64,000 bases of DNA from Streptomyces sp. MMBL 11-1 (GCF_028622875.1 NZ_CP117709.1:7753001-7817000); one strand, 5' to 3'. Shown: positions 26,477 to 35,277, counted from the first letter of the stretch. Notes: a model not told the origin generated them from the letters alone. Translations and numbers: made by a program.

Positions 26477-27313
26477 ATGGAGGACCACACGGCCACCGGG
26501 ATCGGAGCACGCCCGGCACCCGTCTTGCGGGAGTACGTCGACTCGTATGTCGGCTTCGACCTCCGCGGGCTCCCGACGGGGGTGCACTGCGGCCCGCCGA
26601 GCCGCGCGCTCACCGCGGTGATCAGCCTGTCAGATCCATTGGAGGTGGCGGCGGGCGTCGACGACGGGTCACCGGTCGCCCGATTCGGCAGCGTGGCCGG
26701 CGGTCTGATGTGCCGGTCCGTCGCGATACACCACGACGGACGCCAGCAAGGTGTTCAGGTGGCGCTGACACCCCTCGGGGCCCGGGCCATCTTCGGCATG
26801 CCCGCCGCCGAGCTCGCCCACCGGCTGGTCCCCCTCGACGCTCTTCTCGGAGCGCTTTCCGTCGAGCTGGTCGACCGGCTCCGATCGGCGACGACATGGG
26901 CGGCGCGCTTCACCACGCTGGACGCATTACTCCTCCGAGCTGTCGGTCGTGGCGCCTGCGGCGACGATGTGCGCTGGGAGCGCCCCGAGGTGGCCGAGGC
27001 ATGGCGCCGCCTCGTCGCCGCGCGGGGGTGCGTCAGGGTTGGGGCCCTCGCCGCGGAACTCGGCTGGAGCCGTCGGTACCTCACCGAGCGGTTTCGCGTC
27101 GAGGTGGGCCTGTCGCCGAAGACCATGGCCCGAGTCCTGCGCTTCGAGCACGCGCACGGACTGGCGGCGGCGCGGGACCCGCTCCCGTGGGGCGAGGTGG
27201 CAACCGTCTCCGGCTACGCCGACCAGGCCCATCTCGTTCGGGACTGGCGCGAGTTCACCGGCCGGTCGCCGACGAGCTGGCGTCGCGGCGAAGTCCTCCT
27301 CGGAGCCGGGTAG
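26477..27313 (+). CDS. AraC-family transcriptional regulator
   Basis: 278 residues from ATG 26477. The C-terminal third has the double helix-turn-helix of AraC/XylS proteins (VGALAAELGWSRRYLTERF and EVATVSGYADQAHLVRDWREF), ending FTGRSPTSWR. The N-terminal ~170 residues form the sensor or dimer part and start with the DUF6597-like pattern REYVDSYVGFDLRG. It precedes a cupin and an SGNH hydrolase on the same strand and is divergent from the P450, so either could be its target. Confidence 0.9.
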   Translation: MEDHTATGIGARPAPVLREYVDSYVGFDLRGLPTGVHCGPPSRALTAVISLSDPLEVAAGVDDGSPVARFGSVAGGLMCRSVAIHHDGRQQGVQVALTPLGARAIFGMPAAELAHRLVPLDALLGALSVELVDRLRSATTWAARFTTLDALLLRAVGRGACGDDVRWERPEVAEAWRRLVAARGCVRVGALAAELGWSRRYLTERFRVEVGLSPKTMARVLRFEHAHGLAAARDPLPWGEVATVSGYADQAHLVRDWREFTGRSPTSWRRGEVLLGAG

Positions 27314-27395
27314 CCGCCAACCGCCCGCCCCTCGCGTCGACTTCCCTTCCCATTTCTTCAAGACCGTCCCGTCGCTGTCGTGGACGATCGTCGGC

Positions 27396-27866
27396 ATGAG
27401 ACTCGTCAACCACCAACGCGATGCCCTGGACCTGCGGACCACCCCCGTGCACCTCGGACTGGGATCGAGAGCGAAACCCGTCGAGGGCTTCACCTGGGAC
27501 CCGGAGGCGCTCCAGGCCTACAGCGCCGCGGTCGCGGCGGACGGCGCCGAGGGCCGGATGGTGATGATCTTCGACGGCGAGGGGCCCGGAGATCACTGGG
27601 AGAGCCACCCCGCGGGCGACGAACTGGTCGTTTGCCTCACCGGGGCCGTGACGGTCACCCGCGACGTGGACGGGGTGCGCGAACGCGTTCTGCTCGGGCC
27701 GGGTGAGGCCACCGTCAACCCGGCCGGGGTATGGCACGTGGTCGACATGGAGGGGTCGACGTCCATCCTGGCCGTCACCGCGACCCTCGGCACCGATCAC
27801 CGTCCTCGGACCGACAGCCGCCCGACCGGGCCCGCCGGCACGCCCGGCCCGGAGAAGGCGCCGTGA
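27396..27866 (+). CDS. cupin-domain protein
   Basis: 156 residues. One cupin barrel: GDHWESHPAGDELVVCLTG (motif 1, His and Glu ligands) and NPAGVWHVVDMEG (motif 2, His). No Shine-Dalgarno is seen upstream of the ATG. The C-terminal 25 residues are Pro/Arg/Gly rich. The stop overlaps the start of the SGNH hydrolase gene (GTGA), so the two are coupled. Function unknown; could be a small oxygenase, isomerase or sugar-binding protein. Confidence 0.78.
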   Translation: MRLVNHQRDALDLRTTPVHLGLGSRAKPVEGFTWDPEALQAYSAAVAADGAEGRMVMIFDGEGPGDHWESHPAGDELVVCLTGAVTVTRDVDGVRERVLLGPGEATVNPAGVWHVVDMEGSTSILAVTATLGTDHRPRTDSRPTGPAGTPGPEKAP

Positions 27867-28582
27867 CGACACGCGTCGCGTGCCTCGGCGACAGCCTCAC
27901 GCGCGCGCAGTTCAGCGTCGACTACCTGGATCTTCTCAAGCGACGCCACCCTCCCGGCGACCTGCGGATTGCCCGGTTCTGCGCCAACGGAGACTTCGCC
28001 CACAACCTCTTGCGGCGCCTCGACGCTGTCATCGCGGACCCGCCCGATGTGATCACCGTGCTGATCGGGACCAACGACGCCCGAGCGAGCCTTGCCGGCT
28101 ACCCCGTAGAACAGGCCATGAAGCGCAAACGGCTCCCCGAACGCCCGTCGGCAGGCTGGTTCCAACAGTGCCTGGGAGCTGCCGTCGCACGGCTGCGAGC
28201 GGAGACCGACGCGACGATCGGTCTCCTGTCGCTACCGGTACTCGGCCAACAGCTCGACGGAGCGGCGGCACAGGCATCGCGGACGTACAGCCGGATGATC
28301 GCCGAGATCGCCGCCGCCCACGAGGTGGTCCACCTTCCGCTTCACGAACGCCAGATCGAGGAACTGCGCCGGGCGGACGCGCCGCCGATCTCCTACCGCG
28401 AGGCGACGCCCGCGGCGGTCCTCGGCGTCCTCGTCCAGCGCGCAGCGCTGCGCCGCAGCCTCGACACGATCTCGCGACGGCGAGGCCTCGTGCTCACGAC
28501 CGACCACATCCACCAGAACAGCCGCGGCGCCGCTCTTGTCGCCGAGGTCATCGACACCGGTCTGCTGACCCGGAGCGCGTAG
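27863..28582 (+). CDS. SGNH/GDSL-type hydrolase
   Basis: 239 residues from GTG. Block I GDSLT at residues 9-13, the block II Gly-Asn region CANGDFAHN, block III GTNDARAS and block V DHIHQN (Asp and His of the triad) are all present. No signal peptide, so a cytoplasmic esterase or deacetylase. Translationally coupled to the upstream cupin gene. A 14-bp palindrome CCCGGCCGGCCGGG lies 13 nt past the stop. Confidence 0.85.
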   Translation: MTTRVACLGDSLTRAQFSVDYLDLLKRRHPPGDLRIARFCANGDFAHNLLRRLDAVIADPPDVITVLIGTNDARASLAGYPVEQAMKRKRLPERPSAGWFQQCLGAAVARLRAETDATIGLLSLPVLGQQLDGAAAQASRTYSRMIAEIAAAHEVVHLPLHERQIEELRRADAPPISYREATPAAVLGVLVQRAALRRSLDTISRRRGLVLTTDHIHQNSRGAALVAEVIDTGLLTRSA

Positions 28583-28670
28583 CCGGTTCCGGAGCCCGGC
28601 CGGCCGGGGAGCACTGCCGGTGCTGGACCGCGCGTCGGTCAGGCCCAGGTGCGGGTGAGGGAGTCGGCAA

Positions 28671-29297
28671 TCAGCGGCGCGATCTCGGGCGACCGAGGCT
28701 GGAGTGTCCGGCCGTTCTCGTGGTGACGAACGGACTGGCGAAGGAGACGTCCCCGGCGCGCGCCACGATTTCCACCTCGTCGCCCAGAGCCCATTCCGCG
28801 ACCCGGGACGCCATCGCCGCCGGCACCACGTCACTGATGTCCGGCGCGGCCGGAATGTCGTACGTGGCGTGGGCGTCATGAGGCAGGACGACCCGGTAGC
28901 CCAGCTCCAGGGCCCGGCGGGCGGTGGCGAGCACGCACATCTCCGACATCACGCCGCACACGGCGACCGCCCGGACACCCGCCGCCGTCAGCCCGGCCTC
29001 CAGCGACGTCTCCTCGAAACCGTCGTCCTCGCTCTTGCGGATCACCGCCTCGGCCGGTCCGGTGCGCACGGGAAGGTGCAGCTCCCACCCGGGTGACCCC
29101 GGCTCGTCGGGCTGTCCGACCGCGCCGTCGTTCTGCAGATGGACGACGAGCGCCCCGGCCTCCCGGGCCCGCCCGACCAGATCCGTCACCCGGTCCAGCA
29201 GCCGGGGCGCGGCGGGCACGGCGGCGTCACCCGCGACGAACGCCGACTGGACGTCGACGACGAGCAGCGCCGTCACAGGCGCGGGGAGGGCGGTCAT
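28671..29297 (-). CDS. isochorismatase-family cysteine hydrolase
   Basis: 208 residues. The Asp-Lys-Cys triad is visible: LLVVDVQSAF (Asp), IRKSEDDGF (Lys) and VCGVMSEMCVLATA (Cys). The cis-peptide region GVMSE is also family-like. The family includes nicotinamidases and isochorismatases, but nothing adjacent points to a siderophore or NAD pathway. Convergent with the SGNH hydrolase gene. The C-terminus is basic and ends RPRSRR. Confidence 0.85.
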   Translation of the reverse strand: MTALPAPVTALLVVDVQSAFVAGDAAVPAAPRLLDRVTDLVGRAREAGALVVHLQNDGAVGQPDEPGSPGWELHLPVRTGPAEAVIRKSEDDGFEETSLEAGLTAAGVRAVAVCGVMSEMCVLATARRALELGYRVVLPHDAHATYDIPAAPDISDVVPAAMASRVAEWALGDEVEIVARAGDVSFASPFVTTRTAGHSSLGRPRSRR

Positions 29298-29374
29298 GCC
29301 GGGGGAGTCCTCACGTCGGAGCCGCGGGTGCGGGGGAGAAGGCCGGGCCGAAGCCCATCGTGCCGTACGAAGGG

Positions 29375-29412
29375 CCGTGGCCGCCCGCCGTCTTTCCGGC
29401 GGGCGGCCACGG
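29375..29412 (-). terminator. terminator of the prenyl synthase operon
   Basis: A perfect 16-bp stem (29375-29390 with 29397-29412) and loop TCTTTC, directly after the stop codon of the prenyl-diphosphate synthase gene. Confidence 0.8.
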
Positions 29413-30462
29413 TCAGCCGGTGCGGTCCACGAGGTACGGGATCAGTGTGAGCAGATCCCCGCGCGCGCCCTCGGTCAGCGGCACCCGGTCCAGACAGGCG
29501 CGGGCCGCGGCCAGGTGCTCGTGCGCCTCGGCCAACGCGGCCCGCCGCCCGCCGGCCTCGTCGATCAGCTCGGCCGCACGGCGCGCCGCCAGGTCGTCGA
29601 GCGGCCCGGCGGAGGTGAGCAGCGCGTCGAGACGCCGGGCCGCCGGGTGATCGGCTGAGAGGGCCGCGAGCACCGGGTACGTCTTCTTGAGCCGCCGCAG
29701 GTCGCTGTGCACCGGCTTGCCGGTCACCTGCGGATCGCCCCAGATCCCGAGCAGGTCGTCCACCGCCTGGAACGCCACCCCCACATGCCGCCCCGCCGTG
29801 TCCAGCGCCTCGACGGTGCTTGCCGGGGCGCCGGCCAGCACGGCGCCCAGGGCGGCGGCGCAACCGAGCAGGGCGCCCGTCTTGAGGGTCGCCATCGACC
29901 GGTACTCGTGCGGCAGCACCGCCCTGGGCCCGGTCCACGGCCGGGACTCGAACAGCAGGTCCTGCGCCTGACCGCTCACCAGATCGCCGAGCGCGCCCGC
30001 CAGTTGCCGGACCGCCGCCGGGCCGGCGGGACCCGGAGCCTCCGCCAGCGTGGAGACGGCCAGCGCGAACAACGCGTCCCCCGCGAGGACCGCCGGGCCC
30101 GTGCCGTACGCCTTCCACAGCGTCGGCCGACGGCGACGGGTCTCGTCGCCGTCCATGATGTCGTCGTGGATCAGGGAGAAGGTGTGGATCAGCTCGACGG
30201 CGACCGCGCCGAGCACCGCGTCCTCCCCGCTGCCGCCGGCGGCCTCCGCGCCGAGCACCGCGAGCGCCTGGCGAACCCCCTTGCCCTGCGATCCGGGCGC
30301 CGGCTCGCCGCCTGTCCCGCTCCAGCCCAGCGAGAAGGCCGCCGTCTCCGCGTGCCAGGGGTGCAGCCGTCCCACCGACTCCACCAGGGCCGGGCGCACC
30401 AGTGCGCGGCAGCGGTCCAGTATCTGCGGCGCACTCGCCAGGCCGGTCGTGGAGAGCGTCAT
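29413..30462 (-). CDS. polyprenyl (GGPP-type) diphosphate synthase
   Basis: 349 residues. First Asp-rich motif DDIMD at 100-104 followed by ETRRRRPT, the KTGALL segment at about 194, the GQAQDL motif at about 165 and a second Asp-rich site QAVDDLLGIWGD at about 232-243, where the usual DDxxD reads DDLLG. It would join isopentenyl and allylic diphosphates to C15-C20 or longer chains. The start overlaps the TPR gene stop (ATGA), an unusual partner. No terpene cyclase, phytoene or UbiA gene is adjacent, so the end product is unknown. Confidence 0.88.
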   Translation of the reverse strand: MTLSTTGLASAPQILDRCRALVRPALVESVGRLHPWHAETAAFSLGWSGTGGEPAPGSQGKGVRQALAVLGAEAAGGSGEDAVLGAVAVELIHTFSLIHDDIMDGDETRRRRPTLWKAYGTGPAVLAGDALFALAVSTLAEAPGPAGPAAVRQLAGALGDLVSGQAQDLLFESRPWTGPRAVLPHEYRSMATLKTGALLGCAAALGAVLAGAPASTVEALDTAGRHVGVAFQAVDDLLGIWGDPQVTGKPVHSDLRRLKKTYPVLAALSADHPAARRLDALLTSAGPLDDLAARRAAELIDEAGGRRAALAEAHEHLAAARACLDRVPLTEGARGDLLTLIPYLVDRTG

Positions 30463-31517
30463 CGGCGGCCGCCCCTCTCGCCCGCGGCGGCCGGTTCCAC
30501 GCCGAGTTCGGCGTAGGCCTTCTCGACCATCTCCTGGGCGTTGAGCAGCCCGATCCGGCTCAGCCTGCCGCGCAGTTCGTCCAGCTCGGCGGCGGTGGCG
30601 TCGCGGTCCCGGCCGAGCCTGGCGCGCGCCTTGACCAGGCCGAGCGATGCGAGCGCCTCACCCCGCGGCTCGTCCATCGCGCGGAACTCGCCGAGTGCCT
30701 GCTCGTAGACCTCGCGCGCTTCCTCGTACCGCCCGGCGCGGAAGAGCACGTTGGCCCGCATCTTGTGGTTGTACGCCAGGGCGCTGGAGAGGTTCATCTC
30801 GCGGCAGGTGATCTCGGCCTCGGAGAGCAGACCGAGTGCCCGCCCGGTCGCCCCGTCCCGGAGGGAGACGATGTCGGCGATGCCCCGCAGGGCCCAGGCC
30901 CGGCCGCGCCGGTCGTCCGCGTCGCCCGCGAGGACGGCCGCCTCCTCGAACATCTCCAACGCGGTGTCCAGGGAGCCGGTGTTGCGGTGGATCTGCGCGA
31001 TGCCCTCCAGCGCCCAGACGGTGTGCCGGGCCTCGCCCCGGGCGCGGGCCTCGGCCAGCAGCTGTTCGTGCAGCGTCGCGACGGTCGCGTAGTCGCCCTG
31101 TATCCGTCCGGTCTCGGCGAGGCCGGCCAGCGAATAGCCGCGGGCGACCACGTCGCCGCCCCGCTTCCCCAACTCCGCGGCGAGGCCGAGCAGCCTGAAC
31201 GCGAGGCGCAGCGAACCGCGTTGGCGCGCCAGCGTGCCCCCGCTCCACAGCGCCCATGCCATCGCCCCCGTGTTCCCCGCCGTCCGCGCGGCCCGGTAGC
31301 TGGCCTTCCAGGCCCGGTCGGCCTCCGCGACCTGCCCGAGCCTGCGGTGCGCCTCGGCCACGGCGAGGCCCGAACGCGCCACCTCCTCCTGTGATCCTGA
31401 GAGCTCGGCCTGCCTCAAATGGCGTATGCCTTCGGCCAGTACGTCGGTGAGGGAGGCGTTCACCGACATCTTGGTGAGTGCTCCCTGGTACTCGGGCGCC
31501 AGTGCCTTGGTCTGCAT
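30459..31517 (-). CDS. tetratricopeptide-repeat protein coupled to the prenyl synthase
   Basis: 352 residues with at least seven TPR-like units (for example AEAHRRLGQVAEADRAW, IHRNTGSLDTALEMFEEA and VLFRAGRYEEAREVYEQA), mostly alpha-helical, no signal peptide and no DNA-binding domain seen. ATG 31517 is preceded by GGAAGG. It is the promoter-proximal gene of a two-gene operon. Likely a scaffold or regulator by protein binding; what it binds cannot be told. The promoter region holds a long inverted repeat. Confidence 0.82.
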   Translation of the reverse strand: MQTKALAPEYQGALTKMSVNASLTDVLAEGIRHLRQAELSGSQEEVARSGLAVAEAHRRLGQVAEADRAWKASYRAARTAGNTGAMAWALWSGGTLARQRGSLRLAFRLLGLAAELGKRGGDVVARGYSLAGLAETGRIQGDYATVATLHEQLLAEARARGEARHTVWALEGIAQIHRNTGSLDTALEMFEEAAVLAGDADDRRGRAWALRGIADIVSLRDGATGRALGLLSEAEITCREMNLSSALAYNHKMRANVLFRAGRYEEAREVYEQALGEFRAMDEPRGEALASLGLVKARARLGRDRDATAAELDELRGRLSRIGLLNAQEMVEKAYAELGVEPAAAGERGGRR

Positions 31518-31556
31518 GGGGGCCTTCCGCGCGGTGCCGGGCCCGTTCCGGCGTGG

Positions 31557-31588
31557 CTATACCCTCCATGTATACGCGGAGGGTATAG
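31557..31588 (-). promoter_or_regulatory. 32-bp inverted-repeat operator before the TPR gene
   Basis: CTATACCCTCC (31557-31567) and GGAGGGTATAG (31578-31588) are perfect 11-bp arms around ATGTATACGC, whose core GTATAC is itself a palindrome. It lies 40 bp upstream of the TPR start and holds -10-like TATA sequences on both strands. No co-directional regulator gene lies next to it, so the cognate factor probably acts in trans. Confidence 0.7.
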
Positions 31589-31741
31589 TCCGGCGGTCGT
31601 GCGGGCCCGGATCTTGTGGGGGTTGGACGCCGCACGTCACACGCGGCGCACCGTCCTGTCGTCGATCAAGACGGCAGCCGGGCGAGGAGGGTTGCTCGGG
31701 AAGTCCAGGTCGTTCCGCGTTTCCGTCCCGAGTCGCCCTCC

Positions 31742-32389
31742 CTACGCCCTCCCCGTGCGCCGCAGCCGGTGGCGTACCGCACGCCGGGCGACCGGGCCCA
31801 GCTCGTCCAGCACCCCGGCGAGTCCGGCGAGCTGCTCCAACGCGTCGAAGGCGCGCCTCGCCCCTGCGGGGTCGACGCCCTCGTACAGCTCCAGGCCCAC
31901 GAACGACCCGGTCACGGCGCGCGCCAGCCCCACCGGGTCGGTGAACTCGCCGAGCGGCGAGTCCGCCAGGACCCGGACCAGCACCTTCTCGATCTCAACG
32001 GTCCACAGATCGAGCCCGGCCGCGGTCGCGGGCGCCAGCCGGGGCTGGCTCTGGGCCCCCGCGAGAACCTGTGCGAGAAAGGCGACATGGCCGCCGGCCC
32101 GCTCCTCCTCGTGCAGTGCGCGCCCGCACTCCAGCAGCTCGGCGAGGGTCGTCACGGCGGCGAGCCGGTCGCGGTGGCGGGCCACCCGCTGCTCCGCGCC
32201 GTACCGGCAGGCCGCCGCCAGCAGCTCGTCGACCGAGCCGAAGTGGTAGAAGACCAGCGCCTGGTTGACCCCGGCCGAGGCGGCCACCGAGCGGGCCGAC
32301 GTCCTGGCGATCCCCTGTTCGGCGAGCGTGCGCAGCGCGCCCTCCAGGAGTTTCGTGCGGGTGTCCGTGCCCGCCGCGCTCCCCGTCAC
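31742..32389 (-). CDS. TetR-family regulator
   Basis: 215 residues from GTG (GTGA overlap with the gene above it). N-terminal helix-turn-helix is typical: TRTKLLEGALRTLAEQG, then ARSVAASAGVNQALVFYHFGSVDELL. The C-terminal ligand and dimer part is unassigned. It is the last gene of a three-gene operon that begins behind two TetR-like operators at 33780-33840, so autoregulation of the whole operon is likely. Confidence 0.9.
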   Translation of the reverse strand: MTGSAAGTDTRTKLLEGALRTLAEQGIARTSARSVAASAGVNQALVFYHFGSVDELLAAACRYGAEQRVARHRDRLAAVTTLAELLECGRALHEEERAGGHVAFLAQVLAGAQSQPRLAPATAAGLDLWTVEIEKVLVRVLADSPLGEFTDPVGLARAVTGSFVGLELYEGVDPAGARRAFDALEQLAGLAGVLDELGPVARRAVRHRLRRTGRA

Positions 32390-33066
32390 GCCCGCGCCTC
32401 TTCGCGGACCGGGCGCAGACCCGCCCGCACGCCGTGGCGCAGGGCGTCGACATAGCGGGCGCGGAACGTGCCCTCGTACCCGAACAGCGGGCCGAAGCGG
32501 CGGTTGGTCACCGCCACCCGGATGCGGAAACGGCCCGTGGCGTCGTCGAAGGACTCGCGGACCTCGGCGTCGCCCCCGATCAGCCGGGGGACCCGCACGT
32601 CGACGGGCCCCTCGCGGAAACGGTGTTCCCCGGAGCGGATGAGCAGGGAACCGTCGGGCTCCGCGGTGAGCCGCAGGTCGGAGGCCAGGTGCTGGTGGGT
32701 GCCGAGGTAGTCCAGCACGCAGGACCGCTCGGGGCTGTGCACCATCGTCGCGTCGAAGCGGCGCGGGCCGCCCGGCATCGCGAACGTCCGGACGAAGGTC
32801 ACGGTCTCGCGGCCGTGGGCGTCGGTGTACGGCACGTTCTCGATGGTGAAGGGGATGTCGCGGCCGGTCCTCGGCACCAGGATGTTGCGCGTGGCGCCGA
32901 GCGCGAGGAACGGTTTCACGAATGCCCGGCCGTGCCAGATCCGGTCCATGGAACCGCGCCCGACGCACGCCTCCCCGCTTTCCAGGCCGACCGAGAAACG
33001 TCGGCGCAACTGCGGGTGGAGCCGTTCGAAGTCCTCCCCCATCGCACGGGCGAAGATCGAGGTCAT
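32386..33066 (-). CDS. DUF4166-type protein
   Basis: 226 residues. Matches the DUF4166 pattern: MGEDFERLHPQLRRRFSVG near the start, GSMDRIWHGRAF, DYLGTHQHLASDL in the middle and FGPLFGYEGTFRARYV near the end. No signal peptide or membrane segment. The family is of unknown function and often sits beside epimerases or SRPBCC proteins in actinobacteria. Here it is coupled by 4-nt overlaps to the SRPBCC-like gene upstream and the TetR gene downstream. Confidence 0.75.
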   Translation of the reverse strand: MTSIFARAMGEDFERLHPQLRRRFSVGLESGEACVGRGSMDRIWHGRAFVKPFLALGATRNILVPRTGRDIPFTIENVPYTDAHGRETVTFVRTFAMPGGPRRFDATMVHSPERSCVLDYLGTHQHLASDLRLTAEPDGSLLIRSGEHRFREGPVDVRVPRLIGGDAEVRESFDDATGRFRIRVAVTNRRFGPLFGYEGTFRARYVDALRHGVRAGLRPVREEARA

Positions 33067-33755
33067 GGGCGCTCCAGTCGGGCGAGGAGGGACGGGGCGG
33101 CGGCCGGGCGGCCGGGCGCCCTGCGCAGACAGCGGCGGGCGGCGGGCGTGAGAGGGGACGGGGGTGCCAGCAGCGCGGCCAGGGCGGCGGGCAGTACGGC
33201 CGCCGGGCCGAAGGGCAGGGCCGCCGCCACGACGAGGATCCGGGCCAGGACCTCCGCCAGAGCATGGGTCAGCGACCGGGCGGGGCTGATGTCACGCTCG
33301 CACCACAGCCGCAGCCGGTCGAAGGACCAGGCGGTCGCCCAGCCCATCAGCGGCCGGAACACCAGCCGGTCCGCGACCGCGCCGAAGCGGCCCCAGCGGG
33401 TCCGGTAGTCGTAACCGGTCAGGAAGCGGATGCCGTCGGCGGTGGGGACGTAGCGCCAGTAGCCGCTGCCCTCGGACAGCGGCGACAGCTTCTCCGGGGA
33501 GGCGAAGCGCAGCGCGGAGACCCGCTCGCCGTCCTCCCGGTGCCGCTCACCCGCGCTCGTCCCGGTCCCCCCGACGGTCAGGAAGGGCAGCACCCGGGTC
33601 GCGTACCGGAACCGCCGGGCGGAACCCGCGGGTCCGGGCAGGGGGCTGATCTCGGTGAAGCGCAGATCCCACCGCTGATGCTGACCGGGATCCTGGGTCC
33701 GTGCCCACAGGCGCTCCGGATCGGTACGGATCAACGCCTCTATGTACAGCCCCAC
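33063..33755 (-). CDS. SRPBCC-like membrane-associated protein
   Basis: 230 residues from GTG (GGGGGACGC ahead). Residues 1-150 look like a polyketide-cyclase/SRPBCC fold (DPERLWARTQDPGQHQRWD, then YWRYVPTADGIRFLTGYDY). Residues about 165-205 are hydrophobic (VLARILVVAAALPFGPAAVLPAALAALL) and may cross the membrane. First gene of the TetR operon, with the twin operators 25-85 bp before it. No catalytic role can be named. Confidence 0.68.
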   Translation of the reverse strand: MGLYIEALIRTDPERLWARTQDPGQHQRWDLRFTEISPLPGPAGSARRFRYATRVLPFLTVGGTGTSAGERHREDGERVSALRFASPEKLSPLSEGSGYWRYVPTADGIRFLTGYDYRTRWGRFGAVADRLVFRPLMGWATAWSFDRLRLWCERDISPARSLTHALAEVLARILVVAAALPFGPAAVLPAALAALLAPPSPLTPAARRCLRRAPGRPAAAPSLLARLERP

Positions 33756-33779
33756 GCGTCCCCCCGGCAGCCACGGATG

Positions 33780-33795
33780 TTGAGCGAGCGCTCAA
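33780..33795. promoter_or_regulatory. TetR-type operator, proximal copy
   Basis: TTGAGCGAGCGCTCAA, arms TTGAGCG/CGCTCAA around a 2-nt centre. Lies 24 bp upstream of the GTG of the SRPBCC-like gene and matches the copy at 33825-33840 in TTGAGC-N4-GCTCAA. Confidence 0.72.
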
Positions 33796-33824
33796 CCCTT
33801 GTGCGCCGGGACGCTACCAGAGAG

Positions 33825-33840
33825 TTGAGCACTCGCTCAA
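33825..33840. promoter_or_regulatory. TetR-type operator, distal copy
   Basis: TTGAGCACTCGCTCAA, same TTGAGC-N4-GCTCAA pattern, 45 bp centre to centre from the proximal copy. It also faces the ABC permease operon that starts at about 33900 on the other strand. Confidence 0.7.
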
Positions 33841-33899
33841 AACCCCCGAACGGCGGCCCCCGACGGGCGACGCGCCCCCTGCCACGCTCGAATGGACGG

Positions 33900-34577
33900 G
33901 TGACGGCGCCCCCGGACGACTGCCTCGCCCGTAACGAGTGGATCTGCGGGGCCTATCTCTCCAGCCGCCGCGAGATCCTGATGGACGCGGTGCTGCAACA
34001 CCTCCAGCTGACAGCCGCCTCGGTGGCCCTCGCGTTCCTGCTCGCGGTTCCCCTGGCGCTCGCCGCCCGCCGGTGGCGCTGGGCGGCCGGCCCGGTGCTC
34101 GGACTGACGACGATCCTCTACACGATCCCGTCACTGGCGATGTTCTCGCTGCTGCTGCCGCTCTACGGACTCTCCGCCGCGCTGGTGATCGCGGGGCTCG
34201 TCCTCTACTCGCTGACGCTGCTCGTCCGCAACCTCCTGGCCGGGCTCCGGGCCGTCCCCGAGGAGACCCGGCAGGCCGCACGCGGCATGGGATACGGACC
34301 GCTGCGCCTGCTGCTCGCCGTGGAGCTCCCCCTCGCGCTGCCCGCCGCGATGGCCGGGCTGCGCATCGCCACCGTCTCCGCGGTCTCCCTGGTCACCGTC
34401 GGGGCGATCGTCGGCCACGGCGGACTCGGCAACCTCATCTACTCCGGCATGAACACCTACTTCAAGGCCCAGGTGCTCACCGCCTCCGTGCTGTGTGTCG
34501 TCATCGCCGTCGCCGCCGACCTGCTGCTCCTGGGAGCGGGACGGCTGCTGACCCCCTGGACCCGGAGGCAGGCGTGA
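33900..34577 (+). CDS. glycine betaine/choline ABC permease (first)
   Basis: 225 residues from GTG 33900; the exact start is uncertain because no strong ribosome site is seen. Five to six membrane segments and the permease EAA-type loop EETRQAARGMGYGPLRLLLAVELPLALP (cited in part), with GAIVGHGGLGNLIYSGMNTY. OpuCB/ProW type. The second permease starts 28 nt past the stop. The ATPase gene is not in the operon; a matching one lies at 38461-39624 on the other strand. Confidence 0.85.
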   Translation: MTAPPDDCLARNEWICGAYLSSRREILMDAVLQHLQLTAASVALAFLLAVPLALAARRWRWAAGPVLGLTTILYTIPSLAMFSLLLPLYGLSAALVIAGLVLYSLTLLVRNLLAGLRAVPEETRQAARGMGYGPLRLLLAVELPLALPAAMAGLRIATVSAVSLVTVGAIVGHGGLGNLIYSGMNTYFKAQVLTASVLCVVIAVAADLLLLGAGRLLTPWTRRQA

Positions 34578-34605
34578 AGACCCCCCGTTCGGTGCGGAGG
34601 CAGAC

Positions 34606-35277
34606 ATGAACACCCTCTCCGACGCCTGGTCCTGGCTCACCACCGCCGCCCACTGGTCCGGCCCCGACGGCGTCTGGAACCGGCTCGGCGAACACCTCTT
34701 CCTCACCGCCGTCTGTCTGCTCATCAGCTGTCTGATCGCCCTTCCCGTGGCCCTCGTCCTGGGCCACCTCGGCAAGGGAGGCGCGCTCGCCGTCAACCTC
34801 TCCAACATCGGCCGGGCCGTGCCCACCTTCGCCGTCCTGGTCCTGCTGCTGCTCACGCCCATCGGCACCTACGGCCAGTGGTCGACGATCATCGCCCTCG
34901 TCCTGTTCGCCGTGCCCCCGCTCCTCACCAACGCCTATGTCGGAATGCGCGAGGTCGACCGGGACGTCGTCCGGGCCGCCCGGGGGATGGGCATGACCGG
35001 CCGCCAGATGCTGGTGGGCGTGGAACTGCCGCTCGCCCTGCCGCTGATCCTCACCGGCGTGCGGATCGCCGCCGTCCAGCTGGTGGCCACCGCCACCCTC
35101 GCGGCGCTGGCCGGCGGCGGGGGGCTGGGCCGGATCATCACCGCGGGCTTCAACCTCGCCTCCACCCCGCAGGTGGTGGCCGGAGCGATCCTGGTGGCCG
35201 CCTTCGCCCTCCTCGTCGAGAGCCTCTTCGAGGCCGGGCAGCGTCTCGTCCCCCGGCGCGGAGGAGAGGCCGTATGA
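34606..35277 (+). CDS. glycine betaine/choline ABC permease (second)
   Basis: 223 residues. Membrane segments plus the coupling loop VDRDVVRAARGMGMTGRQML and the AGGGGLGRIITAGF segment. OpuCD type. The stop overlaps the start of the binding-protein gene (ATGA). Together with the first permease it makes a heteromeric channel. Confidence 0.87.
   Translation: MNTLSDAWSWLTTAAHWSGPDGVWNRLGEHLFLTAVCLLISCLIALPVALVLGHLGKGGALAVNLSNIGRAVPTFAVLVLLLLTPIGTYGQWSTIIALVLFAVPPLLTNAYVGMREVDRDVVRAARGMGMTGRQMLVGVELPLALPLILTGVRIAAVQLVATATLAALAGGGGLGRIITAGFNLASTPQVVAGAILVAAFALLVESLFEAGQRLVPRRGGEAV

Noticed and set aside
28595..28608. Palindrome CCCGGCCGGCCGGG after the SGNH hydrolase gene
   Set aside because: Low-complexity GC palindrome expected by chance at this base composition; too short a loop for a terminator.
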